Assembly: GCF_021295315.1 (NCBI RefSeq)
Contig: NZ_JAIMJA010000005.1
Coordinates: forward strand, 124,001-188,000
DNA: 64,000 nt
Source of the DNA: Motilimonas cestriensis
GTDB lineage: Bacteria > Pseudomonadota > Gammaproteobacteria > Enterobacterales > CBDFNC01
Reading direction: 5' to 3'
Shown: piece after piece, positions 26,056 through 34,500 of the stretch
How positions within the stretch are numbered: position 1 is the first letter of the stretch
How the letters are laid out: each line of letters starts with the position of its first letter
Notes under the pieces: model-generated
The model's database searches: none
The model's input: the letters and a program-made list of their open reading frames with translations, nothing else
What the model was told of the DNA's origin: nothing
Translations under genes and position numbers: made by a program

Positions 26056-27489
26056 ATGTCAAAACCGCTTTCGCACGTTCAGCCTGATCCAATTTTATGG
26101 TGGCGAGGGCTGGCTTGGCTAGCAATGCTAGGTCCGCTGTTTTTTATTACCTACAGCTTTGCTAATCAGTATGCCGCGAGCTTACCCGAAGTCAGCAGTG
26201 TGGTGTTCGCTTGGGAGCGTCATATTCCCTTACTGCCTTGGACTATCATTCCTTATTGGTCGATAGACTTACTCTATGGCTTAGCTTTTTTATTGCCGCG
26301 CCAGCGAAAATTAGTCGATGCGTTAGGGCTACGTTTACTCACAGCGCAAGTGGTTTGTATTAGCTGCTTTTTACTTTGGCCGTTGCATTTTAGTGTTGAG
26401 CGGCCAGAGTTAACTGGAGTGTTTGGCACTCTATTTGATATTTTGATGGGCTTTGATAAGCCTTATAATCAAGCGCCATCACTGCATATCACCTTGCTCA
26501 TTGTGTTGTGGGCCTGTTTTGCTCAGCACCTTAAAGGGGTGTGGCGCTGGCTGACCCATGGCTGGTTTGCCTTAATCGGTTTATCCGTACTCACCACTTG
26601 GCAGCATCATTTTATCGACTTGCCAACAGGCGTATTAGCCGGTTTTTTCTGTATCTGGTGTTGGCCTAATGCAGGGCGCAGCCCACTGCTGTTTTGGCGT
26701 CATGGCAAGGTTAAACCACATTATGCTTTGGCTAGTTACTATGGTCTCGCTGGCATCTTGTGTGGCGTAGTCGCGGCGTATTCTTCCGGTATTGTCTTAT
26801 TGCTGCTTTGGCCTTGTGTATCATTGTTGTTGGTGGCATTTAATTACGCTTGCTGCGGCGCAATGGGTTTTCAAAAACAAGACTCTGGGCGCTTAAGTTT
26901 AGCGGCGACAGTGTTATTTGCGCCTTATTTAGTGGGCGCTTGGCTTAATTCTAGGCTGTGGACCCGAGGACAAGCGACTGCGAACGAAGTGGTGAGCGGT
27001 GTTTGGCTTGGTCGTAAACCGAGTGCGAGTGAGGCGGCGCAATATGTTGGTTTAATGGATATGTGTCCGGAATTACCGATTCGATTATCCAAGCAGTTAA
27101 GTACAGGCAATCACTATCAACATCTTGATGTGCTCGACCTTACGCCCTTAAGTGCACAGCAATGTTGGCAGGCGGCAAAAGCCATCGACTCCCTTAATCA
27201 TGCACATTATCAGCCTATCTTAGTGTATTGCGCGCTGGGTTATTCGCGCAGCAGTGTGGCGTTAATGGCGTGGCTGTTGTTAAGTGGTCAGGCGCAAACC
27301 CCTGAGCAAGCCAAAGGGTTGATTGAACAAGCGCGCCCGCAAGTGGTGATCAAGGCTTATCATTTGGCGGCATTGGCGCAGATGCAGCAGTTGCCCGAGT
27401 TTATTGATTATCAGCGTCATCGCGCCGAGGTCGCCAAACAAAACAAGCAACATTTTAAGCGTCAAATTGCGGTTGATAAGGACGCTTAA
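26056..27489 (+). CDS. ynbD: YnbD-like membrane phosphatase: PAP2-type plus dual-specificity phosphatase domain
   Basis: A predicted inner-membrane lipid phosphatase of 477 aa. The N-terminal half is polytopic (at least six hydrophobic stretches) and carries PAP2-like motifs PSLHI and a later HHFIDLPTG (His and Asp of the C3 motif). The C-terminal part (about 300-450) is a cysteine phosphatase domain with P-loop YCALGYSRS (C-x5-R). The same fusion occurs in E. coli YnbD. A plausible role is removal of phosphate from a phosphatidyl-alcohol phosphate, analogous to PGP phosphatases. ATG 26056 or GTG 26050; the next gene starts directly after the stop. Confidence 0.84.
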   Translation: MSKPLSHVQPDPILWWRGLAWLAMLGPLFFITYSFANQYAASLPEVSSVVFAWERHIPLLPWTIIPYWSIDLLYGLAFLLPRQRKLVDALGLRLLTAQVVCISCFLLWPLHFSVERPELTGVFGTLFDILMGFDKPYNQAPSLHITLLIVLWACFAQHLKGVWRWLTHGWFALIGLSVLTTWQHHFIDLPTGVLAGFFCIWCWPNAGRSPLLFWRHGKVKPHYALASYYGLAGILCGVVAAYSSGIVLLLLWPCVSLLLVAFNYACCGAMGFQKQDSGRLSLAATVLFAPYLVGAWLNSRLWTRGQATANEVVSGVWLGRKPSASEAAQYVGLMDMCPELPIRLSKQLSTGNHYQHLDVLDLTPLSAQQCWQAAKAIDSLNHAHYQPILVYCALGYSRSSVALMAWLLLSGQAQTPEQAKGLIEQARPQVVIKAYHLAALAQMQQLPEFIDYQRHRAEVAKQNKQHFKRQIAVDKDA

Positions 27490-27975
27490 ATGAGCTTACA
27501 AATGAAGTTAGGTGTTCACATTAGCTTGCTAAGACGCGGCGCAGAATTAGAAAAACTCTCCCTTACTATTACTGCGCTTGCCGTTGTATTGCTGATGTGT
27601 CATGGTTTTTTAATCTTGGCGCAGTGGCAGTTAATACTATTGCTTGCCTTGGTATTGTTGGGCTTGGTTGCGAAAATGTATGCGTTGCGGGTCAGCTTAG
27701 ACGCCGATCTCTTTGCGCAATTAGCCAGGTTATTGCAAAGCCAAAACGCAACCACAGATCAAGGCGCAGCCACAGATCAAGCCATTGAGCCATTACTTCG
27801 CGAATTAGATAGCGAGCTGGCCGCGCTGAGCTTAATTAAAGCGCCACAACAAACGAGGGCATTACTTCCTCGTTGCCAAGGCGCGCTGCGTTTATTGCAG
27901 CGGCAGCTTTTATGTGTGTTGTTACAGCTGCTTTTGCTGCTTGGCTTACTGTTAAGCCAAGCATTGCCATTATGA
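27490..27975 (+). CDS. Small three-segment membrane protein in the ynb-like operon
   Basis: 161 aa, not recognised. It has two adjacent hydrophobic segments (about 24-65), a cytosolic-looking Gln/Ala-rich middle region (about 80-130), and a very Leu-rich C-terminal membrane segment (about 138-160). The ATG follows the ynbD stop without a gap, so translation is coupled to ynbD. Its place between the phosphatase and acyltransferase genes suggests an accessory membrane subunit. Confidence 0.7.
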   Translation: MSLQMKLGVHISLLRRGAELEKLSLTITALAVVLLMCHGFLILAQWQLILLLALVLLGLVAKMYALRVSLDADLFAQLARLLQSQNATTDQGAATDQAIEPLLRELDSELAALSLIKAPQQTRALLPRCQGALRLLQRQLLCVLLQLLLLLGLLLSQALPL

Positions 27976-28027
27976 TTTAATTACGCGGTCGTATTGAGTC
28001 GATTGCTTCACCAAGGAAAATCATTCC

Positions 28028-28738
28028 GTGAGATTTTTTATTAAGTGTTTAGCTCGTTTGGTTAGTTGGCTAATTATTACCGCCGCCAAGTTAGTCACAG
28101 GCGCAAAAGCCTTAGGCCATGTACCTAATGTTGAAACCAAAGCCAAGGCGCGGGTGTATTTTGCTAATCACACCAGTCATGGTGATTTTGTTCTATTGTG
28201 GGCCGCGCTTAACCCCAAATTACGCTCAAGTGTGCGTCCGGTAGCCGGCGCTGATTATTGGCAATCAAGTAAAATACGTCGATTTATTATTCACCAAGTG
28301 TTTAACGGCGTGCTGATCGCGCGAGGTAGCAAGAATAAGAGCGAGCAAAGCGAGCCAGTTAATCCATTGCAGCCGATGTTAGATGCCCTAAGCCAAGGTG
28401 ACTCGCTGATTTTATTTCCAGAAGGAACGCGCAACCTTGCCGAGCCAACGCCGGATCACGCTACCTTTTCAGCCTCGCAGGCAAATAACACGCCATTACT
28501 CCCCTTTAAAGCGGGTTTGTTTCATTTGTTACAGCAACATCCGCAAGTAGAGTGCGTACCGGTATGGATTGCTAACATTAACCGTGTGATGCCAAAAGGG
28601 CGCAGTTTGCCTTTGCCTTTATTGTGCACGGTGAATTTTGGTGAGCCGATCCTTTATGACGGCGACGAAGACAAAGCAGCATTTTTAGCCAGAGCGCAAC
28701 GCGCACTATTAGCTCAAGCCCCGGGAGAAGCACAATGA
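28028..28738 (+). CDS. Lysophospholipid acyltransferase family protein (PlsC-like)
   Basis: Predicted to transfer an acyl chain to a lysophospholipid or lysophosphatidic acid at the inner membrane. The 236-aa protein has an N-terminal hydrophobic stretch, the catalytic block NHTSHGD (H-x4-D), and the substrate-binding block FPEGTRN. Start GTG 28028 with an AAGGAA site about 10 bases upstream. Its stop overlaps the start of ynbB by 4 bp. E. coli ynbABCD has no such gene as far as I know, so this is an addition to the operon. Confidence 0.86.
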   Translation: MRFFIKCLARLVSWLIITAAKLVTGAKALGHVPNVETKAKARVYFANHTSHGDFVLLWAALNPKLRSSVRPVAGADYWQSSKIRRFIIHQVFNGVLIARGSKNKSEQSEPVNPLQPMLDALSQGDSLILFPEGTRNLAEPTPDHATFSASQANNTPLLPFKAGLFHLLQQHPQVECVPVWIANINRVMPKGRSLPLPLLCTVNFGEPILYDGDEDKAAFLARAQRALLAQAPGEAQ

Positions 28739-29694
28739 GTCAAGATATGATTTGGTTGTTCTCGGGGTTGGCCATTTTTTTAAGTGTGGCCAGTCTCATC
28801 GGCAAAACCTTGCAACTGCGCAGCGCTCGCGCTTATCGCAAAGCAGGGCAGGCAGTAGTCGACAACCCAGTGCTGGAAAACCTCGTTGCGCGCATCAATG
28901 CTTGGTGGGTAATGATTGGCGTGCTGGGTATCGCCTTTTATTTTGGTCAGCTTGGCGTGACCATTTTGTTTTTCTTTATCTCGTTTTATGCGCTGCGTGA
29001 ATTTCTCACCTTAGTGCCGACTCGTAATAGTGATTATCCTGCGCTATTCGCAGCGTTTTATTTTGCTTTGCCGATGCAATACTTTTTAATTGGCATCAGT
29101 TGGTACAGCTTGTGGGTGATTTTTATTCCAGTGTATCTGTTTCTATTACTGCCGATTTTATCATCTCTTGGTGGCGACACTGCGCGCTTTTTAGAGCGAA
29201 CCAGCAAGGTACAATGGGGCTTAATGATTGCGGTATATTGTGTTTCTGCGATTCCTGCGTTGTTGCTGTTAGATATTAAGGGTTTTGAAGGGCGCAATTT
29301 ATTGCTGATTGCGTGGCTGATTTTGGTGGTGCAGCTGTCGGACGTGTTGCAATATGTGTGCGGTAAATTATTTGGTAAAACCAAGATAGCCCCAACGCTG
29401 TCGCCATCTAAAACCGTGGAAGGCTTTGTTGGTGGTATTGCCCTTTCGATGTTAGTGGGCGCAGCCTTATATACAATGACACCATTTCAGCCTTGGCAAG
29501 CGGCATTATTTGCCTTGTTGGTAAACTTACTCGGTTTTGCCGGTGGTATCGTGATGTCGGCGATTAAACGCGATTGCGGCGTGAAAGATTGGGGCAATAT
29601 GATAGAAGGTCACGGCGGCATGTTTGATCGTATTGACTCGGTGTGTTTTGCCGCGCCGGTGTTCTTTCATTTAGTGCGCTATTGGTGGACATAA
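28735..29694 (+). CDS. ynbB: CDP-diacylglycerol synthase paralogue YnbB (CdsA family)
   Basis: Phosphatidate cytidylyltransferase family: makes CDP-diacylglycerol from phosphatidic acid and CTP. The 319-aa polytopic protein ends with the family signature, here split as SAIKRDCGVKDWG and GHGGMFDRIDS, containing the metal-binding Asp residues. Also present is LSPSKTVEGFVGG. Start overlaps the plsC-like gene by 4 bp (ATGA). Finding a CdsA paralogue beside a CDP-alcohol transferase in the same operon implies a dedicated lipid route separate from housekeeping cdsA. Confidence 0.87.
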   Translation: MSQDMIWLFSGLAIFLSVASLIGKTLQLRSARAYRKAGQAVVDNPVLENLVARINAWWVMIGVLGIAFYFGQLGVTILFFFISFYALREFLTLVPTRNSDYPALFAAFYFALPMQYFLIGISWYSLWVIFIPVYLFLLLPILSSLGGDTARFLERTSKVQWGLMIAVYCVSAIPALLLLDIKGFEGRNLLLIAWLILVVQLSDVLQYVCGKLFGKTKIAPTLSPSKTVEGFVGGIALSMLVGAALYTMTPFQPWQAALFALLVNLLGFAGGIVMSAIKRDCGVKDWGNMIEGHGGMFDRIDSVCFAAPVFFHLVRYWWT

Positions 29695-29724
29695 GGTTAG
29701 CGTTGGCTTAAGCAAGGATAAGTA

Positions 29725-29895
29725 ATGAAAAAATTAACGGGTAAATGGCGTTTACGTCTAGAGCAGTTTTCCGTGTCGGTGGAAGTACAAGAGTATATTA
29801 ACCCTGCGCAGCCTTATTGGCGTGAAGCCCAAGGCAGCGACTTATGGTCGAGAATGCGCAACAAAGACAAGCTGAAGTGGCAGTGCGTCATGTAA
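29725..29895 (+). CDS. Small 56-aa protein, overlapping the next gene
   Basis: Not recognised. ATG 29725 has an AAGGA site at 29714-29718 at good spacing. The product begins MKKLTGKWRLRLEQF and contains NPAQPYWREAQGSDLW. It overlaps the following gene by 52 bp in another frame. The good ribosome site and protein-like composition (Trp/Arg-rich) support it, while the small size and long overlap argue for caution. Confidence 0.5.
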   Translation: MKKLTGKWRLRLEQFSVSVEVQEYINPAQPYWREAQGSDLWSRMRNKDKLKWQCVM

Positions 29896-30245
29896 AAGGT
29901 AAAGTTGAAAAATGGGCCGATAAGCTAGGTTGGGGTTTACTCATTTTGCTAATTGGCCTGATGGCGTTGGCTGTTAGCGCGCCAGATCGCGCGCAAAGCA
30001 AGCTCACTCTGGGCATGACTCAAGCGCAAGTGTTAAGTGTATTGAATGCGCAATCCCATAAAACCATGTTATTGACTGAATATTGCGACCAGTTAGTTCA
30101 AATTAAATACCCGCAGCGATGTGGCGCTTTCGTGGCGAAGCAAACCCACCGTTTATTGATTATACCTGTCGCACTGGATGCAAGTTTATTGGTCGGCTTA
30201 AGCCAAACTGGCTTGGTGGTGCATTCAGAAATAGCTAATAATTAA
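29844..30245 (+). CDS. Single-pass membrane protein of unknown function
   Basis: 133 aa, not recognised. A charged N-terminus (about 1-28) precedes one membrane segment (LGWGLLILLIGLMALAVSAP), and the remainder has a short SmpA/BamE-like pattern LTLGMTQAQVLSVLNAQ followed by two Cys residues in LLTEYCDQLVQIKYPQRC. This pattern (GMTxxQV after a membrane or lipid anchor) is frequent in small envelope proteins, so a periplasmic C-terminal domain with a disulfide is likely. It lies 150 bp after ynbB, probably in the same transcript. Confidence 0.6.
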   Translation: MVENAQQRQAEVAVRHVKGKVEKWADKLGWGLLILLIGLMALAVSAPDRAQSKLTLGMTQAQVLSVLNAQSHKTMLLTEYCDQLVQIKYPQRCGAFVAKQTHRLLIIPVALDASLLVGLSQTGLVVHSEIANN

Positions 30246-30275
30246 TGGAAAATTTTTTAAATCAAGGGTGTTAAC

Positions 30276-30863
30276 GTGCGTCTCTGTTATTTAACCAGTC
30301 TCTTACTGATATTCATGGCACCGTTAGTATGGGCCAATTCTTTTGCCGATAACTTGGTCGATGCAGCACTATATCGCACCACACAAGAAGTGCGTTATGA
30401 CGGCCGTTATATCAGCATTCCTTATCCCAATGGCGATGTACCTGCCAATATCGGTGTCTGTACCGATGTGTTAGTGCGCAGCTACCGCGCCCTCGGCATC
30501 GATTTACAGCAATTAGTGCATCAAGATATGGCGGCTAATTTTAGCGCGTATCCGTCCAAGCGTATTTGGGGCTTAACGCGCACCGATCGCAATATTGATC
30601 ATCGCCGCGTGCCTAACCTGCAAACCTTCTTTAGCCGTCACGGCCAAGAGTTACCTATCAGTCAAAATAGTGCAGATTATCAAGCGGGCGATATTGTCTC
30701 TTGGATGTTGCCGGGCAATTTACCCCATATTGGCATTTTAGTGCCTGCGCCTGATAGCGACAGTAACACGCCTTGGGTGGTGCACAATATCGGCTATGGA
30801 CCACGACGGGAGAGCATGCTGTTTGATTACCCCATTACTGGGCACTATCGCTTTCAGCCTTAA
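30276..30863 (+). CDS. DUF1287 family secreted protein (YijF-like)
   Basis: 195 aa with a signal peptide (cut near VWA|NS). The mature part has the DUF1287 features GVCTDVLVRSYRALGIDL and LPHIGILV. A Cys near an N-terminal helix and a later His in this arrangement are typical for the papain-like NlpC/P60 superfamily fold, so a periplasmic amidase or peptidase-like role is a reasonable inference, not proven. E. coli YijF belongs to the same family. Start GTG 30276 with an AAGGGTG site. It follows the small membrane protein by 30 bp. Confidence 0.78.
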   Translation: MRLCYLTSLLLIFMAPLVWANSFADNLVDAALYRTTQEVRYDGRYISIPYPNGDVPANIGVCTDVLVRSYRALGIDLQQLVHQDMAANFSAYPSKRIWGLTRTDRNIDHRRVPNLQTFFSRHGQELPISQNSADYQAGDIVSWMLPGNLPHIGILVPAPDSDSNTPWVVHNIGYGPRRESMLFDYPITGHYRFQP

Positions 30864-30954
30864 GGCAAGATTTGACCGAAAATAAGCTTGGCGGCGTAAT
30901 GTTATAAATGATGAGGTTTCACCTCAATTCGTCAGTTGCATGGGAGTCTTTGTT

Positions 30955-31806
30955 GTGAAAAAAGCGTTGTTGATTGCCTTGGTACTAGTAATGACTGGTT
31001 GTTCAACTAAGTTTACCTACAACAATTTAACTTGGTTGGCTTACTGGTATCTTGATGACTATGTTGAATTAACATCAGAGCAAAAAAAGGTAATTGACCA
31101 AAAACTTTACGACTGGCAGCTGTGGCATCGCTATCAAGAATTACCTAAATACCAAACCCACCTCAACCAGTTACAACAGGATGTTGCTGAGCACAAGTTG
31201 ACTATGGCTAGGCTGGAATATCATCATCAACAAATAAGTGAGCATTGGCAAAGACTTAAACAAAAAGTGGTACCGGAGTTGGTGGCATTGGCACCTATGT
31301 TAAGCAAGGAGCAGGTGGAGCAGCTTTTTGCCGAGCTGGCTAAGCGTAATGCTGAGAAGCGTGATGAATTGTTAAAAGAGCTCGCTAAGTCACCGCAAAA
31401 ACAAAAAGAGCAAGCCCTTGATGAATTAACAAGTGATCTGAATGATTGGCTTGGCTCCCTAAATGTTGCGCAAGAACAACTAGCCAGTCGCGCACTTGAT
31501 GACTATTTGGATAACCGCATGTTGTGGCTTGACTATCGCTCAGGCTATCAAGCAGCGTTGAAAACTCAGTTGCTTGAACTCATCCAAGCACCCGATCAGC
31601 AAAAGCAATTACGTTTAGCAGAAGACTTACTCACTCCCGAGGGTTATCGCAGTGAGCAGCTTAAGACTCGCCATCAAGCGAATGTGCTTAAGTATCGCCA
31701 ATTTCTACTCAGTATGAATAATCTGTTAAGTCAGACGCAGCGACAACACCTTGTTAATGAAATCAACGAATATAATAAGGAAATCGCTGCGCTTCTACGT
31801 GAGTAA
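30955..31806 (+). CDS. DUF6279 family lipoprotein
   Basis: 283 aa, function unknown. The signal ends in lipobox VMTGC, and the mature start KFTYNNLTWLAYWYLDDYVELTSEQ is typical for this family (shown in part: YNNLTWLAYWYLDDY). The rest is almost wholly alpha-helical and charged, with several coiled-coil-like segments (about 60-140). I chose GTG 30955 since GGGAG lies 8 bases upstream and it gives a normal signal peptide; an ATG at 30940 is in frame. Last gene before the convergent MFS gene. Confidence 0.75.
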   Translation: MKKALLIALVLVMTGCSTKFTYNNLTWLAYWYLDDYVELTSEQKKVIDQKLYDWQLWHRYQELPKYQTHLNQLQQDVAEHKLTMARLEYHHQQISEHWQRLKQKVVPELVALAPMLSKEQVEQLFAELAKRNAEKRDELLKELAKSPQKQKEQALDELTSDLNDWLGSLNVAQEQLASRALDDYLDNRMLWLDYRSGYQAALKTQLLELIQAPDQQKQLRLAEDLLTPEGYRSEQLKTRHQANVLKYRQFLLSMNNLLSQTQRQHLVNEINEYNKEIAALLRE

Positions 31807-31815
31807 TTGGATGGA

Positions 31816-33021
31816 TTAAGCGACCTCTAGTCGTTCATGATGCCAATGACCAAGGCGTGGTATAGCCATCGTAAGTAATAAGGTGATCGCGCCACCACCT
31901 AGCATTAAAACATTGGCATAGGGGGCGCTTAAATCGGTTAATTGTACCAGCCCGGTTAACAGTGCTGCGCCGCTCATTTGCATACACCCAAGCATCGCGG
32001 TCGCAGTGCCTGCACGTTCGCCAAAGCCACTTAATGCCATGCTGGTGGCAGGGCCTAACAGCAGCGCAAAGCCAATACATAGCAGCAACATCGGCGTCAT
32101 AAAATAAATAGCAGAGAGTAAGCCGCTTGAGCTAGGTAATATTTGCGTCACTACTTGCGCTATCGCCGAGTCGACTATTAGCCATAACGCTAACACCACC
32201 GTGCTGCGGTTGCCCAGCTTTTTAATCACTTTAGGCGCAGTAAAACAGGCGGCGATATTAATCAGCGCGTTAATGCCAAATAGGGTGCTGAAGGTCATTT
32301 CGGATACCCCTAAGTGCTTGATCACCCAGCTTGGCGCATAAGAAACGTAAGTTAAAATAGCGGCCATCGCAAACATACATGTCAGGGCATAAAACACAAA
32401 ATGGCTGTTAGCTAGCACAGGTTGATAGCGGCTCCAACGGTATAAAGGGCCGTTTGTAATGGTGTTAGTTGGGCGCGTCTCAGGTAATTTAAACGCCACC
32501 ACCACTAGTACCATAATGGCGTAAGCCATCATAAACATAAAGGTGGAGCGCCAGCCAAATTGTAATGCTAGCAAGCCGCCTAAAGTGGGCGCTAACGCGG
32601 GGATCACACATATTACGCCATTTAAATAACTGTAATACTGCGCACTTTGTTGATTGGAAAAACTATCACGCACCGCGCTAAACACCACAATTGAGGTGGC
32701 GCAAGCGGCAATGCCTTGTAGTACTCGGGCCAGTTGCAAGAATTGAAAATCACTGACATACACGGCTAATAAGCTGCTCAGAATGTATAAGCTGATACCA
32801 AATAGCGCGATGGGTTTGCGGCCAAAGCGGTCGGCTAGGGGGCCAATCAATATTTGCCCGATCCCCATGGACAAGATAAATAGCACTAAAGTCGACTGAA
32901 TTTGGGTGTCAGAAACACTGAACTCCGCTGCCATTTCAGGCATTGAAGGTAAGTAAATGTCGATGGCTAACGGGCTTAATACCACCATTGACATTAAAAT
33001 AGGTAATAACTTGCGGCTCAT
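31816..33021 (-). CDS. Bcr/CflA family multidrug efflux MFS transporter
   Basis: An inner-membrane drug:proton antiporter with 12 membrane segments, 401 aa. Characteristic motifs are PLAIDIYLPSMPEMA near the N-terminus (Bcr/CflA signature), GPLADRFGRKP (MFS motif A) and RVLQGIAACA (after TM4). Divergent from a LysR regulator, which probably controls it. Convergent with the DUF6279 lipoprotein gene, with only 9 bp between the stops. Drug specificity cannot be told. Confidence 0.9.
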   Translation of the reverse strand: MSRKLLPILMSMVVLSPLAIDIYLPSMPEMAAEFSVSDTQIQSTLVLFILSMGIGQILIGPLADRFGRKPIALFGISLYILSSLLAVYVSDFQFLQLARVLQGIAACATSIVVFSAVRDSFSNQQSAQYYSYLNGVICVIPALAPTLGGLLALQFGWRSTFMFMMAYAIMVLVVVAFKLPETRPTNTITNGPLYRWSRYQPVLANSHFVFYALTCMFAMAAILTYVSYAPSWVIKHLGVSEMTFSTLFGINALINIAACFTAPKVIKKLGNRSTVVLALWLIVDSAIAQVVTQILPSSSGLLSAIYFMTPMLLLCIGFALLLGPATSMALSGFGERAGTATAMLGCMQMSGAALLTGLVQLTDLSAPYANVLMLGGGAITLLLTMAIPRLGHWHHERLEVA

Positions 33022-33084
33022 AACATGCTCTTTTTAGGTGTAGGCGCGCAGTTTAATAGATGCATGGTATGAACAGAAATGGCA

Positions 33085-33144
33085 TTATTTCAATAAAGAT
33101 TTTCTGATTTGGAATAACTGAGTTTAAAAACTAAGTTGAAATAA
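33085..33144. promoter_or_regulatory. Inverted repeat in the MFS/LysR divergent region
   Basis: TTATTTCAA (33085-33093) and TTGAAATAA (33136-33144) form a perfect 9-bp inverted repeat spaced by 42 bp between the divergent start codons. This is a candidate binding region for the adjacent LysR protein; no operator has been shown. Confidence 0.35.
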
Positions 33145-33167
33145 AACTGGATCCCATAGGCATTACA

Positions 33168-34130
33168 ATGAATACAGATCACTTGTCTCGAATAGACCTT
33201 AATTTATTAGTCATACTACAAGTGCTGCTTGAAGAAGAGAGCGTTACTCGCGCCGCGATCCGCTTGCATTTGAGCCAATCAGCTCTGAGTAAAAGCCTTA
33301 ATCGTTTACGCAGCAGCTTAGAAGACCCGCTGTTCACTCGCACGGCTTATGGTTTAAAACCCACCGCTCATGCCTTGCAATTAAAACAGCAGCTGCCGAG
33401 CTTGCTGCAAAGTTTACATCAACTAACCCTTGCGCCCAGCTTTGATCCCGCCAGTAGCGAGCGGCACTTTTCCATTAGCATGGTCGAAAGTGCCTATGCC
33501 ACTTTGCTGCCTGACTACATCGGCCCGTTATTACAACAAGCGCCTAATATTCGTCTTGATACTTTTGGCTGGGCAGAAAACTCGATGCAAGGGTTGCTGC
33601 AGGGCAAGTTGGACTTTGCCATCACTGGGCGAGATCTCACTGATGATAGCCGCTTGAAGGTCGATGACTTACCTGAAGGCATTGCTTGTGCGACTCTATT
33701 TGTTGATCGGCAAATTTGCTTAGTGCGTGAAAATCATCCCGTACTCGCCTTAGTCGAGCAGGGCTTATGGACGCTTGAGACATATTTAGCGCAAAATCAT
33801 GTGCAAGTGCGCTGTGAAGGTAAAGAATGGTGGGCGCTGGATTATTTCTTAGCAGCGCAAAATAAACAACGCAATATTATTAGCACCTTACCGGATTTTT
33901 ACGGCGCCGCCAGTGTGTGTGCCTATAGCGATTTGGTGTTTACCTTGCCATCCAGCTTTGTTGCGCACGCACAAAAAATTTACCCACTAAAGCAAATCCC
34001 CCTGCCGTTTGACTTTGCCCCAATGGCCTATGTTTTACTGTGGCACGAGCGCAACAACGATGAGCCTGGCCATCAATGGATCAGAGAGTTGATTTGTAAC
34101 AGCGTGTCGAAGGCGCAGCAGAGGAAGTGA
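33168..34130 (+). CDS. LysR-family transcriptional regulator (next to the Bcr/CflA exporter)
   Basis: 320 aa. Winged helix-turn-helix at about 20-55 (SVTRAAIRLHLSQSALSKSL) then an effector domain (about 90-310). The N-terminus LSRIDLNLLVILQVLLEE resembles the NodD/LeuO-like branch of the family. Divergent from the Bcr/CflA exporter gene 146 bp away, so it most likely regulates that gene and itself. Confidence 0.88.
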   Translation: MNTDHLSRIDLNLLVILQVLLEEESVTRAAIRLHLSQSALSKSLNRLRSSLEDPLFTRTAYGLKPTAHALQLKQQLPSLLQSLHQLTLAPSFDPASSERHFSISMVESAYATLLPDYIGPLLQQAPNIRLDTFGWAENSMQGLLQGKLDFAITGRDLTDDSRLKVDDLPEGIACATLFVDRQICLVRENHPVLALVEQGLWTLETYLAQNHVQVRCEGKEWWALDYFLAAQNKQRNIISTLPDFYGAASVCAYSDLVFTLPSSFVAHAQKIYPLKQIPLPFDFAPMAYVLLWHERNNDEPGHQWIRELICNSVSKAQQRK

Positions 34131-34161
34131 TGCTTAGAGTGCTAAAACGGATCAGTAACCA

Positions 34162-34500
34162 ATGAAAAAGTTAATACTGAGTCTCTTATTTTTTACCTTT
34201 ATTCTTGCTACTTCACCGCAGCTAATATATTGGTGGGGGCTGTCTAAAATAAATGGGTTGCCTGTGCCTTCTAAGGTGAAACTGAGCAAGGAAAGAGAGC
34301 TGGAAATTTGGTTAACTAACCATAACACTGGTACACCAACGAGCAAACCTATCTCTCCCTATGGCTATGCAGCATTATTTTACTGTGTAGGGAACAATTC
34401 TGTCGAAGATGAGATCTGTTTTCAAAATTATCCAAGCTTGAAGATAAGCTATCTGGTGGCGAGGGAGCATGTTTACAATAAGCTAGAAGATCGAAGCTAA
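34162..34500 (+). CDS. Small exported protein, possibly shortened by a frameshift
   Basis: 112 aa, not recognised. It has an N-terminal hydrophobic signal or anchor (about 3-24), then LSKERELEIWL and SPYGYAALFYCVGN with a Cys pair (YC and CFQNYP). The sequence stops at 34500; one frame over, an open frame continues to 34592 with compatible composition (CRIYNLDHEKLGYT). A single-base shift near the end could therefore have shortened a protein of about 143 aa. I cannot tell this from a natural end. Confidence 0.5.
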   Translation: MKKLILSLLFFTFILATSPQLIYWWGLSKINGLPVPSKVKLSKERELEIWLTNHNTGTPTSKPISPYGYAALFYCVGNNSVEDEICFQNYPSLKISYLVAREHVYNKLEDRS

